This document shows, piece after piece, positions 1 to 11,648 of a stretch of 64,000 bases of DNA; position 1 is the first letter of the stretch, and every line of letters begins with the position of its first letter. The notes beneath the pieces were generated by a model. The model was not told the DNA's origin. It did no database searches and was given only the letters and a program-made list of their open reading frames with translations. Source of the DNA: Spisula solida (lineage: Eukaryota > Mollusca > Bivalvia > Venerida > Mactridae). The DNA is taken from the NCBI GenBank assembly GCA_947247005.1, contig OX365953.1, positions 27,030,784 to 27,094,783 on the forward strand. Reading direction: 5' to 3'. Position numbers and translations under genes: made by a program.

Positions 1-1759
1 GCACTATTATAACACATTGGTCTGATGCCACGTGCACAAAGCTTTCACTATAACACATTTGCCAGAAGCCATGTGCACTAAGCTTCTACTTTAACACATT
101 TGCCAGAAGCTACGTGCACTAATCTTGTAATATAACAATGGTCAGAAGCCACGTACACAAAGCTTGCGATTTAACACATTGGTCAGAAGCCACGTAGACT
201 AACCTTGCACTTTAACACAATGGTCAGAAGCCACGTACACAAAGCTTGCGCTTTAACACATTGGTCAGAAGCCACGTACACTAATATTGCGCTTTAACAC
301 ATTGGTCAGAAGCCACGTAGACTAACCTTGCACTTTAACATAATGGTCAGAAGCCACGTACACAAAGCTTGCGCTTTAACACATTGGTCAGAAGCCACGT
401 ACACTAATATTGCGATTTAACACATTGGTCAGAAGCCACGTAGACTAACCTTGCACTTTAACACATTGGTCAGAAGCCACGTAGACTAACCTTGCACTTT
501 AACATAATGGTCAGAAGCCACGTACACAAAGCTTGCACTTTAACACAATGGTCAGAAGCCACGTACACTAATATTGCGCTTTAACACATTGGTCAGAAGC
601 CACGTAGACTAACCTTGCACTTTAACACAATGGTCAGAAGCCACGTACCCTAATCTTGCACTTTTACACAATGGTCAGAATCCACGTGCACTAAGCTTAC
701 AGTGTTATATATTGGTCAGAATCCACGTGCACTAAGCTTGCTCTTTAACACATTGATCAGAAGCCACGTACACGAATTTTGCACTTTAACACATTGGTCA
801 GAAGCCACGTACACGAATTTTGCACTTTAATACATTGATCAGAAGTCACGTACACGAATTTTGCACTTTAACACAATGGTAAGAAGCCAAGTACACAAAG
901 CTTGCGCTTTAACACATTGGTCAGAAGCCACGTACACTAATATTGCGATTTAACACATTGGTCAGAAGCCACGTAGACTAACCTTGCACATTAACACAAT
1001 GGTCAGAAGCCACGTACACTAATATTGCGCTTTAACACATTGGTCAGAAGCCACGTAGACTAACCTTGCACTTTAACACAATGGTCAGAAGCCACGTACA
1101 CTAATCTTGCACTTTTACACAATGGTCAGAATCCACGTGCACTAAGCTTACAATGTTATATATTGGTCAGAAGCCACGTGCACTAAGCTTGCTCTTTAAC
1201 ACATTGATCAGAAGCCACGTACACGAATTTTGCACTTTAACACATTGGTCAGAAGCCACGTACACGAGTTTTGCACTTTAACACATTGATCAGAAGTCAC
1301 GTACACGAATTTTGCACTTTAACACAATGGTAAGAAGCCAAGTACACGAATTTTGCTCTTAAACACATTGATCAGAAGCCACGTACACGAATTTTGCACT
1401 TTAACACATTGGTCAGAAGCGACGTACACGAATATTGCTCTTTAACACATTGATCAGAAGCGACGTACACGAATTTTGCACTTTAACACATTGATCAGAA
1501 GCCACGTACACGAATTTTGCACTTTAACACATGTGTCAGAAGCCACGTACACTAAGCTTGCGCTCTAACACAATGGTCAGAAGCCACGTACACTAAGCTT
1601 GCGCTTTAACACAATGGTTAGAAGCCACGTACACTAAGCTTGCGCTTTAACACAATGGTCAGAAGCCACGTACACTAAGCTTGCGCTTTAACAAATTTGC
1701 CAGAAGTCACGTGCTCTAAGCTTGCATTTTAACACATTGGTCAGAAGCCAAGTAAACTA
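1..1759. repeat. 41-bp minisatellite, block A (left edge outside window)
   Basis: Tandem array of a 41-bp unit built around tggtcagaagccacgtacac followed by taagcttgcactttaacaca, with many variants (aagctt, aatattg, gaatttt, aaccttg). About 43 units are visible. The array already runs at base 1, so its true start is not seen. The right edge is abrupt at 1759, where the unit breaks mid-way into non-repeat DNA. Variant units recur in blocks, which points to growth by duplication of several units at a time. No coding role is suggested; 41 is not a multiple of three and all frames are broken. Confidence 0.97.
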
Positions 1760-2020
1760 TTAACATTATATTGTAAAAGAAAACAGTCAAAGTTGTATCA
1801 ATAAATGCTGACACAGGACGTTAAAAAAGATAATATTAAGTCGGACAGGGAAGGCAGCACTCAGCTTAACCAGCCGAGCACAGAAAACATAAAAACACAC
1901 AAGGCAAAATGGCCACCTGAACCAGCCGAGCACAGAAAACATATTAACACACAAGGTACAATGCCCAACTAAACAAGTTATGATCCTCCCATGTCCAAGC
2001 TGTCGAAATTCTGAATAACC
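1760..2020 (+). repeat. Dispersed element R1, copy 1 (5' half)
   Basis: The part from about 1820 contains the R1 signature taagtcggacagggaaggca, then two tandem sub-repeats of about 52 bp that each start aaccagccgagcacagaaaa, then a short stretch with ccaagctgtcgaaa. The same order of blocks occurs at 30.67 kb, and in reverse orientation at 55.1 and 56.6 kb. It lies directly against the right edge of 41-bp block A. I cannot assign it to a transposon class: no terminal inverted repeat, RT fragment or tRNA head is seen. Confidence 0.75.
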
Positions 2021-2608
2021 AGTTATTTTGGCGACCTGTGGTGAGTTTGTTATTACATTGTAGATCTACACACAACAAATTCTCCAGAAAAACGAAAACT
2101 TCAGTTTTTTCAAAAGTGTTGTATCGAACTATCTTGATTGAAAGTTAGCTTAAATGTAAAACAAAACAACATAATGATTTTTACCAATTCAGTACCAAAG
2201 TTCGTTTAGTGAAAATGAGTGAATTAGTTTTTTTGTGTTTGAATGAATCTTTGATTGAGATAAAGAACGAATAGACAAAAAACGAAAGAAGTTATGAAGA
2301 AAGGATGGAATGAATGAAGGCAGAAGGAATGAAATAAAATAATGAATGAATAATTGATTTATTAAATTGTTGTTTGTGAAGTTTGTTTGTGTTTTGAATT
2401 TAATGTTTTGTTGCAATATGAAGGAGAACAAAGAAATAAAATATTTTGAAAATACATAATGTATGTTGTCTTTATTTTATGTTGCCTTCACTTAAGCTGT
2501 TGTTGAATTGAACAATTTTTCTAAAGACGTATACGTATATGGTTCGTCTCACAGTCTGAAAGTGTTCTCTGAATCTTCACGCATGGATAATGCAGCAATG
2601 CCGAATAT
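2021..2608. other. AT-rich spacer, no gene seen
   Basis: Between the two 41-bp blocks. It includes a purine-rich low-complexity stretch (about 2210-2450, repeated gaatga and gaaagaa motifs) that yields a short spurious minus-strand ORF rich in Phe, Leu, Asn and Ser. Nothing else is recognised. Confidence 0.6.
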
Positions 2609-3960
2609 TAAGCTTGCAGTATAACACATTGGTCGGAAGCCACGTGCACTAAGCTAGTACTATAACATATTCGTCAGAAGCCATGTGCACTAAGCTAGCA
2701 CTATAACACATTGGTCAGAAGCCACGTGAACTAAGCCTGCACTTTCACACATTGGTATGATGACACGTGCACTAACCTTGCACTATTATAACACATTGGT
2801 CTGATGCCACGTGCACAAAGCTTTCACTATAACACATTTGCCAGAAGCCATGTGCACTAAGCTTCTACTTTAACACATTTGCCAGAAGCTACGTGCACTA
2901 ATCTTGTAATATAACAATGGTCAGAAGCCACGTACACAAAGCTTGCGATTTAACACATGGGTCAGAAGCCACGTACACGAGTTTTGCACTTAAACACATT
3001 GATCAGAAGTCACGTACACGAATTTTGCACTTTAACACAATGGTAAGAAGCCAAGTACACGAATTTTGCTCTTTAACACATTGATCAGAAGCCACGTACA
3101 CGAATTTTGCACTTTAACACATTGGTCAGAAGCCACGTACACGAATATTGCTCTTTAACACATTGATCAGAAGCGACGTACACGAATTTTGCACTTTAAC
3201 ACATTGATCAGAAGCCACGTACACGAATTTTGCACTTTAACACATGTGTCAGAAGCCACGTACACTAAGCTTGCGCTTTAACACAATGGTCAGAAGCCAC
3301 GTACACTAAGCTTGCGCTTTAACACAATGGTTAGAAGCCACGTACACTAAGCTTGCGCTTTAACACAATGGTCAGAAGCCACGTACACTAAGCTTGCGCT
3401 TTAACAAATTTGCCAGAAGTCACGTGCTCTAAGCTTGCATTTTAACACATTGGTCAGAAGCCAAGTAAACTAAACTTGTACTTTTACATATTGGCCAGAG
3501 GTAACTTGCACTAAGCTTACATTGTTATATATTGGTCAGAAGCCACGTAAACTAAGCTTGCACTTAAACTCATTGGTCAGAAGCCACATACACTGAGCTT
3601 GCACTTTAACACATTGGTCAGAAGCCACGTACACTAAGCTTGTACTATATCAAATTGGTCAGAAGCCACGTACACTAAGCTTGTACTATAACACATTGGT
3701 CAGAAGCCACGTACACTAAGCTTGCACTATATCACATTGGTCAGAAGCCACGTACACTAAGCTTGCACTATATCACATTGGTCAGAAGCCACGTACACTA
3801 AGCTTGCACTATATCACATTGGTCAGAAGCCACGTACACTAAGCTTGCACTATATCACATTGGTCAGAAGCCACGTACACTAAGCTTGCACTATATCACA
3901 TTGGTCAGAAGTCTCGTACATTAATATTTAAACAACATAATACATTGGTCGGAAGCCACG
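2609..3960. repeat. 41-bp minisatellite, block B
   Basis: Same 41-bp unit as block A, about 33 units. Bases 2780-2956 match 1-177 essentially perfectly, and 2961-3472 match 1248-1759 with only scattered differences. Block B therefore lacks the part of block A between 178 and 1247. The two match offsets (2779 and 1713) differ by 1066, which is exactly 26 x 41. The right part (about 3600-3900) is a run of near-identical units containing ctatatcacattggtcag, the most homogenised stretch. The array fades out at about 3960. Confidence 0.97.
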
Positions 3961-4190
3961 CACTTAGAGTTTAAGTGGCAGTTAGCAATGTTCTAACCTG
4001 TACCTGGCAGCAGTTGTCTCATAGTACATGGCTGCAGTAATACTAATAAGTATTGACTTGAACCCGGCCATCACACCAAAAGTAAACGTAGTGACAATAT
4101 GGTATACATATTTGCCAATTATGTGTATGTACCAATAAGACACATCCTTCATAATAGGGTTTTTAAATCATGCGACAAAAACAACCCACT
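3961..4190. other. Short spacer between 41-bp and 24-bp arrays
   Basis: About 230 bp of non-tandem sequence. No gene or known element is recognised. Confidence 0.6.
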
Positions 4191-5845
4191 ATTGGCTTTG
4201 CCCTGCGAGTGAGAGTAGGGTTTGCTCAGCTAGTGAGAGTAGGGTTTGCCCTGCTAGTGAGAGTAGGGTTTGCCCTGCTAGTGAGAGTAGGGTTTGCCCT
4301 GCTAGTGAGAGTAGGGTTTGCTCTGCTAGTGAGAGTAGGGTTTGCCCTGCTAGTGAGAGTAGGGTTTGCCCTGCTAGTGAGAGGGTAGGGTTTGCTCTGC
4401 TAGTGAGAGTAGGGTTTGCCCTGCGAGTGAGAGTAGGGTTTGCCCTCCGAGTGAGGGTAGGGTTTGCTCTGCTAGTGAGAGTAGGGTTTGGTCTGCGAGT
4501 GAGAGTAGGGTTTGCCCTGCTAGTGAGGGTAGGGTTTGCTCTGCTAGTGAGGGTAGGGTTTGGTCTGCGAGTGAGGGTAGGGTTTGCTCTGCTAGTGAGG
4601 GTAGGGTTTGCTCTGCTAGTGAGAGTAGGGTTTGGTCTGCTAGTGAGGGTAGGGTTTGGTCTGCTAGTGAGGGTAGGGTTTGGTCTGCTAGTGAGGGTAG
4701 GGTTTGGTCTGCTAGTGAGAGTAGGGTTTGGTCTGCGAGTGAGAGTAGGGTTTGCCCTGCTAGTGAGGGTAGGGTTTGCTCTGCTAGTGAGAGTAGGGTT
4801 TGGTCTGCGAGTGAGAGTAGGGTTTGCCCTGCTAGTGAGGGTAGGGTTTGCTCTGCTAGTGAGGGTAGGGTTTGGTCTGCGAGTGAGGGTAGGGTTTGCT
4901 CTGCTAGTGAGGGTAGGGTTTGCTCTGCTAGTGAGAGTAGGGTTTGGTCTGCTAGTGAGGGTAGGGTTTGGTCTGCTAGTGAGGGTAGGGTTTGGTCTGC
5001 TAGTGAGGGTAGGGTTTGGTCTGCTAGTGAGAGTAGGGTTTGGTCTGCGAGTGAGAGTAGGGTTTGCCCTGCTAGTGAGGGTAGGGTTTGCTCTGCTAGT
5101 GAGAGTAGGGTTTGGTCTGCTAGTGAGGGTAGGGTTTGGTCTGCTAGTGAGGGTAGGGTTTGCTCTGCGAGTGAGGGTAGGGTTTGGTCTGCTAGTGAGA
5201 GTAGGGTTTGCCCTGCTAGTGAGGGTAGGGTTTGGTCTGCTAGTGAGGGTAGGGTTTGCCCTGCTAGTGAGGGTAGGGTTTGGTCTGCTAGTGAGGGTAG
5301 GGTTTGCTCTGCGAGTGAGGGTAGGGTTTGGTCTGCTAGTGAGAGTAGGGTTTGCCCTGCTAGTGAGGGTAGGGTTTGGTCTGCTAGTGAGGGTAGGGTT
5401 TGGTCTGCTAGTGAGGGTAGGGTTTGGTCTGCTAGTGAGAGTAGGGTTTGGTCTGCTAGTGAGAGTAGGGTTTGCTCTGCTAGTGAGGGTAGGGTTTGGT
5501 CTGCTAGTGAGAGTAGGGTTTGCCCTGCTAGTGAGAGTAGGGTTTGGTCTGCTAGTGAGAGTAGGGTTTGCTCTGCGATTGAGAGTAGGGTTTGCTCTGC
5601 TAGTGAGAGTATGGTTTGCTCTGCGAGTGAGAGTAGGGTTTGCCCTGCTAGTGAGAGTAGGGTTTGGTCTGCTAGTGAGAGTAGGGTTTGCTCTGCGAGT
5701 GAGAGTAGGGGTTGCTCTGCTAGTGAGAGTAGGGTTTGCTCTGCGAGTGAGAGTAGGGTTTGCTCTGCGAGTGAGAGTAGGGTTTGCTCTGCGAGTGAGG
5801 GTAGGGTTTGCTCTGCGAGTGAGAGTAGGGTTTGCTCTGCACTTA
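4191..5845. repeat. 24-bp minisatellite with a 312-bp higher-order period
   Basis: About 69 tandem copies of a 24-bp unit (gctagtgagagtagggtttg followed by ccct). Three sites vary: gcta or gcga, gaga or gagg, and ccct, ctct or gtct. Because 24 is a multiple of three and the unit has no stop in four of six frames, it produces ORFs of more than 540 codons on both strands (octapeptide repeats of the VRVGFALL and RANPTLTS types). Open reading in four frames at once argues that these are not proteins. Bases 4452-4808 match 4764-5120 at an offset of 312 bp (13 units). Confidence 0.97.
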
Positions 5846-5877
5846 AACATTTTTAAAGGCCATCTTGAAAATTTGTT

Positions 5878-6452
5878 AATGGCACACTTTTTATGGTCAG
5901 TTTTGGTACTGGTACAATTTCTAATGGTCAGTTTGTGTACTGGAACAATTTCTAATGATCAGTTTTGGTACTGGAACAATTTCCAACGGTCAATTGGGAT
6001 ACTGGAACAATTTCTAATGGTCAGTTAGGATACTGGTACTGGAACAATTTCTTATAGTCAGTTTGGATACTGGACACATTTCTAATGGCCAGTTTTTGGA
6101 ACTGATATAATTTCTAAAGAGTGGTCAGTTTGTGTACTGGAACAATTTCTAATAATCAATTTGTGTACTGGAACAATTTCTAGTGGTCAGTTTGTGTACA
6201 GGAACAATTTCTAATGGTCAGTTTGTGTACTGGAACAATTTCTAATGGTCAGTCTATGTACTGGAACAATTTCTAATGGTCAGTCTATGTACTGGAACAA
6301 TTTCTAATGGTCAGTCTATGTACTGGAACAATTTCTAATGGTCAGTCTATGTACTGGAACAATTTCTAATGGTCAGTCTATGTACTGGAACAATTTCCAA
6401 TGGTCAATTGGGATACTGGAACAATTTCTAATGGTCAGTTTGTGTACAGGAA
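5878..6452. repeat. 31-bp minisatellite
   Basis: About 18 copies of a 31-bp unit (tggtcagtctatgtactgga then acaatttctaa). The left units are diverged and of uneven length; the five or six units at about 6210-6390 are nearly identical, marking the most recent amplification. It begins within about 35 bp of the end of the 24-bp array, so the two arrays almost touch. Confidence 0.95.
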
Positions 6453-6615
6453 CGTGACTTAGTTGAAGCTATAAAAAAGGTAAATGTCCTAGTGTCAGAT
6501 GAATGACATAGCTTCAGCAATACAAAAGCTGAATGTCTTAGCTGAACGACCTAGTTTCAACAGTAAAAAGGCTAAAATTCCAAGCAGGTTTTAGCTGTCT
6601 GAAGCCCTCAAAAGT
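6453..6615 (+). repeat. Dispersed element R1, 3' half, between two arrays
   Basis: Contains agcttcagcaatacaaaagc, then ctgaatgtcttagctgaacg, acctagtttcaacagtaaaa and ttttagctgtctgaag. The same blocks in the same order lie at 30.87-30.98 kb and, reversed, at 55.08-55.18 kb, where they follow the R1 5' half. Here the 5' half is missing: the 31-bp array occupies its side, and the 21-bp array begins immediately after the 3' end. Confidence 0.7.
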
Positions 6616-7205
6616 TTAAAACAGAGGATCCTATCTTGAAAACAGAGGATCGCATATTGAATATACGAGATCGCATCTGTGAAAACATATGATCGCATCT
6701 TCAAGACATATGATCGCATCTTCAAGACACGGGACCGCACATTCAAGACATGGTACCGCATCTTCAAGACATAGGATCGCATCTTCAAGATACGGGACCG
6801 CACATTCAAGACATGGTACCTCATATTCAATACATAGGATCGCATCTTCAAGACACGGGAACGCACATTCAAGACATGGTACCGCATCTTCAAGACACGG
6901 GACCGCACATTCAAAACACGGGACCGCACATTCAAGACATGGTACCGCATCTTCAAGACATGGGATCGCATCTTCAAGACACGGGACCGCACATTCAAGA
7001 CATGGTACCGCATCTTCAAGACATAGGATCGCATCTTCAAGACACGGGACCGCACATTCAAGACATGGTACCGCATCTTCAAGACACGGGACCGCACATT
7101 CAAGACATGGGACCGCACATTCAAGACATGGTACCGCATCTTCAAGACATGGTTCCGCGTCTTCAAGACACGGGGTCGCCACTGAAAGACAGGGGATCGC
7201 ATCCC
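6616..7205. repeat. 21-bp minisatellite
   Basis: About 28 units of 21 bp (accgcatcttcaagacatgg plus variants; alternate units read accgcacattcaagacacgg). Two unit types often alternate, giving a partial 42-bp period. The 21-bp length keeps several frames open on both strands, so four overlapping ORFs of about 150-225 codons are artefacts. The left units (6616-6720) are the most diverged. Confidence 0.96.
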
Positions 7206-8562
7206 GAATGTATGAGATAACTCCAAAACCAAAATTTGTATTGATGTTTCGGGTATTACGTTTGATATATCTTAGGGCTTTCCGATACGAATGTCATTAT
7301 TTATACCTATCTCTTAAAATAAAGATACACGTATATCAAATCGATCAGTCGTTTTGCCCGGTATAGATATTTATGAAAATGAATATATCATATTGGCATG
7401 TCCATTTTTGAACACGATTTGTCATATCAAAATACAGACAGTTCCCATGGCGATATACGAAAATGATAACCTTTGGTCTTCAACCAGTAAGTCATAACAG
7501 GTAATACATATCAAACAATAACATAAATATAATCCATTACACCAGCTAGATGCTTACCCGTATTTTTGTCATAGCTTGGGCTTATACCGTCAGACTTCTA
7601 TAACAAAAATTCGGTATATTTTGTCCAATCGTTACCAAGATACGGGATAGAAACAATAGGAGACATGCAATGCGTAAAAATAAATTAACCACACGGCCAT
7701 TGTATTTTTTCCGTTGTGTGTGGAGGATTGTACACATAGGAAATGACGCGTTCGTTCTACAAGAACGATTTCGATTCCCAAAATCTCACAAAACCCGTTC
7801 CAATCTGTCAAATATCATTTCTGTTACTGGCAGTTCATTTCGTTATCTGCCCAACTCAGTCTTCGTATCGATCCAATAGCGCCCACTTCATTATATTTTC
7901 TTAATAACTTTTAGATTGGGTGTCACGATCAGGCACCTAGAACGCTTCATGCGGAATATCACGGACATCTTCGGAGACAGAAGGAGCGCCGATTCTGTTC
8001 CTGATGTTTCGTCGCTCTCAGAATCAGTCACTGAAGGAATTTGATAACACATTCTCTGTACAAGACGCTGAAAGATGTTCTTTGTAGATCATAAGAAATA
8101 AGTCCACATTTTCTGTACGTTCAGTTTTTCCGAAATAACTAGATTCTAGCGCCTGACAAAACCCCATAGAATATTCTACAATAATTATAATGACGAATTG
8201 GCGAAAATGCTAATGCGTTTATCATTATACTAGTAGGTTATAAACCACTAAATGCATACGCGGATCAAAATCGGATAGACTCAAATAGTCATTACAGAAA
8301 CTTTTGTTTGCCTGGAAATGGTGATATGCCTTGACAAAATGGAACTAGAATCATCTTATTGAGTTTAAAGGTATTGCATACATGTCGGTGAATTAGTGAA
8401 TCTGTTTTATCTTGAATAAACTTTTTCTTATATTAATATTGACCCCCCCTTTTTTGCTTATTTTGCAGCTGAAACATATTCCTTGTCAATGATATACGTT
8501 TGTCAACTGGCCATAGACTTTAACATGATCCAATATTGGGCTCACTATTGTCACTTTACATT
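7206..8562. other. No gene or repeat recognised
   Basis: Unique AT-rich sequence. Short ORFs such as the one at 7670-7879 show no family resemblance, splice context or repeat support. Confidence 0.5.
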
Positions 8563-8646
8563 TAGTCTGGTTCCCGTTCCCCAATCTTACATTTCATTAG
8601 ATGAGGACCTTTACTGCGTAGATTGTAAAGATCGGGAACCAGACTA
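8563..8646. mobile_element. 84-bp foldback MITE with 10-bp target-site duplication
   Basis: Terminal inverted repeats of 14 bp (tagtctggttcccg at the left, its reverse complement ending ccagacta at the right) enclose about 56 bp, with a second inner inverted match (aatcttaca against tgtaaagat). The element is bracketed by a perfect 10-bp direct repeat, actttacatt, at 8553-8562 and 8647-8656. A 9-11 bp duplication is typical of Mutator-like transposons; assigning it to that group is inference from the duplication length alone. Confidence 0.8.
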
Positions 8647-8656
8647 ACTTTACATT

Positions 8657-10047
8657 GAGCTAAAGAACAATTTTATTTAGTGGTTTGTGACCTTATATGA
8701 GAAGTCAGTATAAATTTTGTGATATTTTGAAAAAAATCATGTTTATGTTCTGAACTAGAAAATTCAATACAGATATTTTAAGATGATACCAAAAGCATAT
8801 TGTCAATATTTGAGGTAATTCGACCATTCGGTAACAGCATGAAATGGACACACGTGTAGTATCCATTTATTTTACTGCAAAGCCCCGTAACGCGTCAAGA
8901 ATTTTACGCGTATTAGGCCTTACTTTGCGACAAATACACGGGTGGCCCCGCTCATTACTGGTGATAAAATTTGTTTAACAATAGGATACTATCTACGGGC
9001 CGTCGTATCGTTGATGCTCTACCTTTGCCACAATTTTCGCCACAGTCACATAAAATATCACTGTAAAGTGGCGGTTGTCACAAATATTGCAAAGTGACGT
9101 ACCGCTCATTGTCCGACACAGGCTAATATTTCACTTAATAAGAAGGACGGGGGTTGAATAAATTTTTGTAGGCGTTAAAATGCAGTAAAATCGGACAATA
9201 GTCTTGTTAAGCCATATAACGCGAGGTGTATTTTTACACGGCATTTCTGGTTGACAATAAACAATCACACCATGCACCGTACATTGTCTTCCTATTGAAA
9301 ACAAGTATATATAACCAACTTGATATGTGCAAGTACATTTTATTTTTATATACAGAATAATGTTGTACGAAAGTTGAATTTGTTATCGCCCCATGTCAGG
9401 GAAAATGATAATGTTGTTTTGAATGCCGCATAAAATCGGTCATACTGTGTACCCGCTAATAAAAGAAAATTAATTCAATATAATTCCTGCATTGTATGTG
9501 ATAGTTTAGGAGACACGTGCAAGATAGAAAGTACCATACGACACAACGGGACTTGCTATAAACTGCGATATTTATGCTCAGTAATATAATTTTATTGTTT
9601 TATTATTAACCGATAATAATTATAATACAGTATTAATATCAGAGAAACACAAAGTGTTAAAGTTGAATGTTAAGGTATAAATCAACATTTTTATATTTTT
9701 ATCTATAAAAAGTTACATATTTGTGTATAAAATTTTCACATTGTGGTATATAAATGTGGTATTAATTTGGGTGGATAACATTTATGGTGATTAAACAAGG
9801 GTGTGACTGTGCAGATAGGGTATATTTATACATACCCAACATGCAGGGCTCAAGTATTAGCTCGGTGAGTCTTTAGTAATTAATGGTAATTTATTATAGA
9901 TCGATTGTGAAACAAATTACAACTTGTATTAATCACTAAATGTTGGTATACTACGCCACCCGTGTATAGGTGTATTTTAGGTCATGCATGTTTATGTACT
10001 TTAATCATAGAATTTGTACAGTAATTTGTCCAGAGTTGAAAATTTAC
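8657..10047. other. No gene or repeat recognised
   Basis: Unique sequence, with a slightly more GC-rich part at 8870-9130 (several cgcg and gccc steps). No splice-framed ORF or element was identified. Confidence 0.5.
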
Positions 10048-10190
10048 CAATAGAATAGAATAGAATTTATTACCAATCATGGGCCCTTTCAGGAATATAA
10101 TCACAATATAATAGCATAATTTGTAAGTAGATGCACATAAAATAAAATTATTATAAAATAACAAAAGCTTGATTCTGATTAGACAACACA
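10048..10190 (-). mobile_element. Probable LINE 3' tail fragment
   Basis: On the minus strand the sequence ends in aataaattctattctattct, a short (attct)n tail of the kind left at the 3' end of target-primed retrotransposons, preceded by about 120 bp of AT-rich DNA. No RT coding sequence is present, so this would be a heavily 5'-truncated copy. A simple microsatellite is the alternative. Confidence 0.35.
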
Positions 10191-11648
10191 ATTAACAAAG
10201 GATTAGTAACAGTAAGCAATAAAGGCATTTTAAATGACTGTAGCAAATAATTACTATATATTATATAATAATAATATATCATGACAGAAGAGAAGCCAGA
10301 TGTTCGTGTTTATGCTGACCGTCAAGCAACGGAAAGGGTGGTACCATTTTTATGACCCGGCCGTTGAGCGAGGCCATGACAAGGTACGATGTATGAAACC
10401 ACGCGGTATAGCCTTGATATGGGCCTCACAACAGTGAGATAACAATGGTAGAGACGTAACTAATCTGACAGGGACTGTGTCGTCACAATAATGACAGAGG
10501 CGTCACAACTCACAACCTCGTTAGTGATTGTAACAACGATAAGGCCGAAACAGCATTGACAATGTATGTAACAATTTTAGTTTTCATTAGTAACACAAGT
10601 ATGACACTTGTCAGCGTAAGAGTATCAAGCGCTCGGACAATTACCTCGATAGAATTAAGAGCAGATCTCGTTTTGACTTCGAGGTAACTAAAGGTCCATT
10701 CGTACTGTATGCAATGTCGGTTTGTGTTACCGGTAAATAAATCTGTAGCCGCTGTGGGTCTTTAATTAGTTAATGATTTAATTAACCTGCTAACTATTCC
10801 TCCAGAATGCACCTGTTCCCTACCGTATCAATATTATCCACTGAACGATTAAGCCCAAGTCTATTTGAAAACTGATCCCTTCATGAGATAATGAACCCAA
10901 AGATCGCAAGCATTGAAAAGCGGCACTATTTTTGTGATTAAAGTTTGTGAGTCTCAGATAATTACATTGGGACGTCATCTCGAATGGAACCTCTCTTAAT
11001 ATTGTCATTTATCGAACATGAAATAGGGATTACTGTCATAGTCTGGTCGGAGATGATCCCAAGAGAGAATTCGGAAAACGAACTGCGCTCGTTTTAATAT
11101 CAGTCGCTTTGAAATAACCGATATTTTCATTACATTGTTTAACGAACACGAAACGGAATATGATAGAGGGATTAGGCTGCTCAAAGCACGTCCCCTGGGA
11201 GAGCCGGAACAAAGTTTCTTTAATATGTTAGCGGACATAGTTAAATAATTCCTAGGACTTAATTCCTATACAATGTTTTACGTTTTACCACAACGTATTA
11301 CAGTATTAAACTATACAGTAAGCATTGGGTTGGGATTTCGTTTGATATATTGTTGTTTTAATTAAGATTTTTGATATTAGTATCACATCAACGACGGTCA
11401 TTAAGGTGTGTTGAACATGGTCTATAGACTCAAGTTAGATGACGCGATAAATCTTAAATATAATAAATCTGATCACGCACATTGAAAACCAGGATGTAAT
11501 TCAGAAACACCGTTCCCGTAATTTAAATGCCGAAAAATCCAAATCCCAGGTCTCTCAGGAATTCAAATAATCGCCTAGGTTCAATGCTACATGACATTTT
11601 AAGAAATAAAAGTCTTTTCAACGTCTAACTTCAAAGTGACTAGTTAAT
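10191..11648. other. No gene or repeat recognised
   Basis: Unique AT-rich DNA; small ORFs at 10820-11238 on the minus strand have no recognisable features. Confidence 0.5.

Noticed and set aside
4191..5845. Telomere-like array (tagggttt words)
   Set aside because: The motif is embedded in a 24-bp unit with other sequence and is not a pure 6-7 bp telomere repeat; animal telomeres use ttaggg.
4189..5850. Long ORFs on both strands as repeat-protein genes
   Set aside because: Four frames are open simultaneously because the unit length is a multiple of three; no start context, promoter or splice support.
6591..7366. ORFs of 150-225 codons in the 21-bp array
   Set aside because: Open in several frames on both strands; direct products of the repeat.
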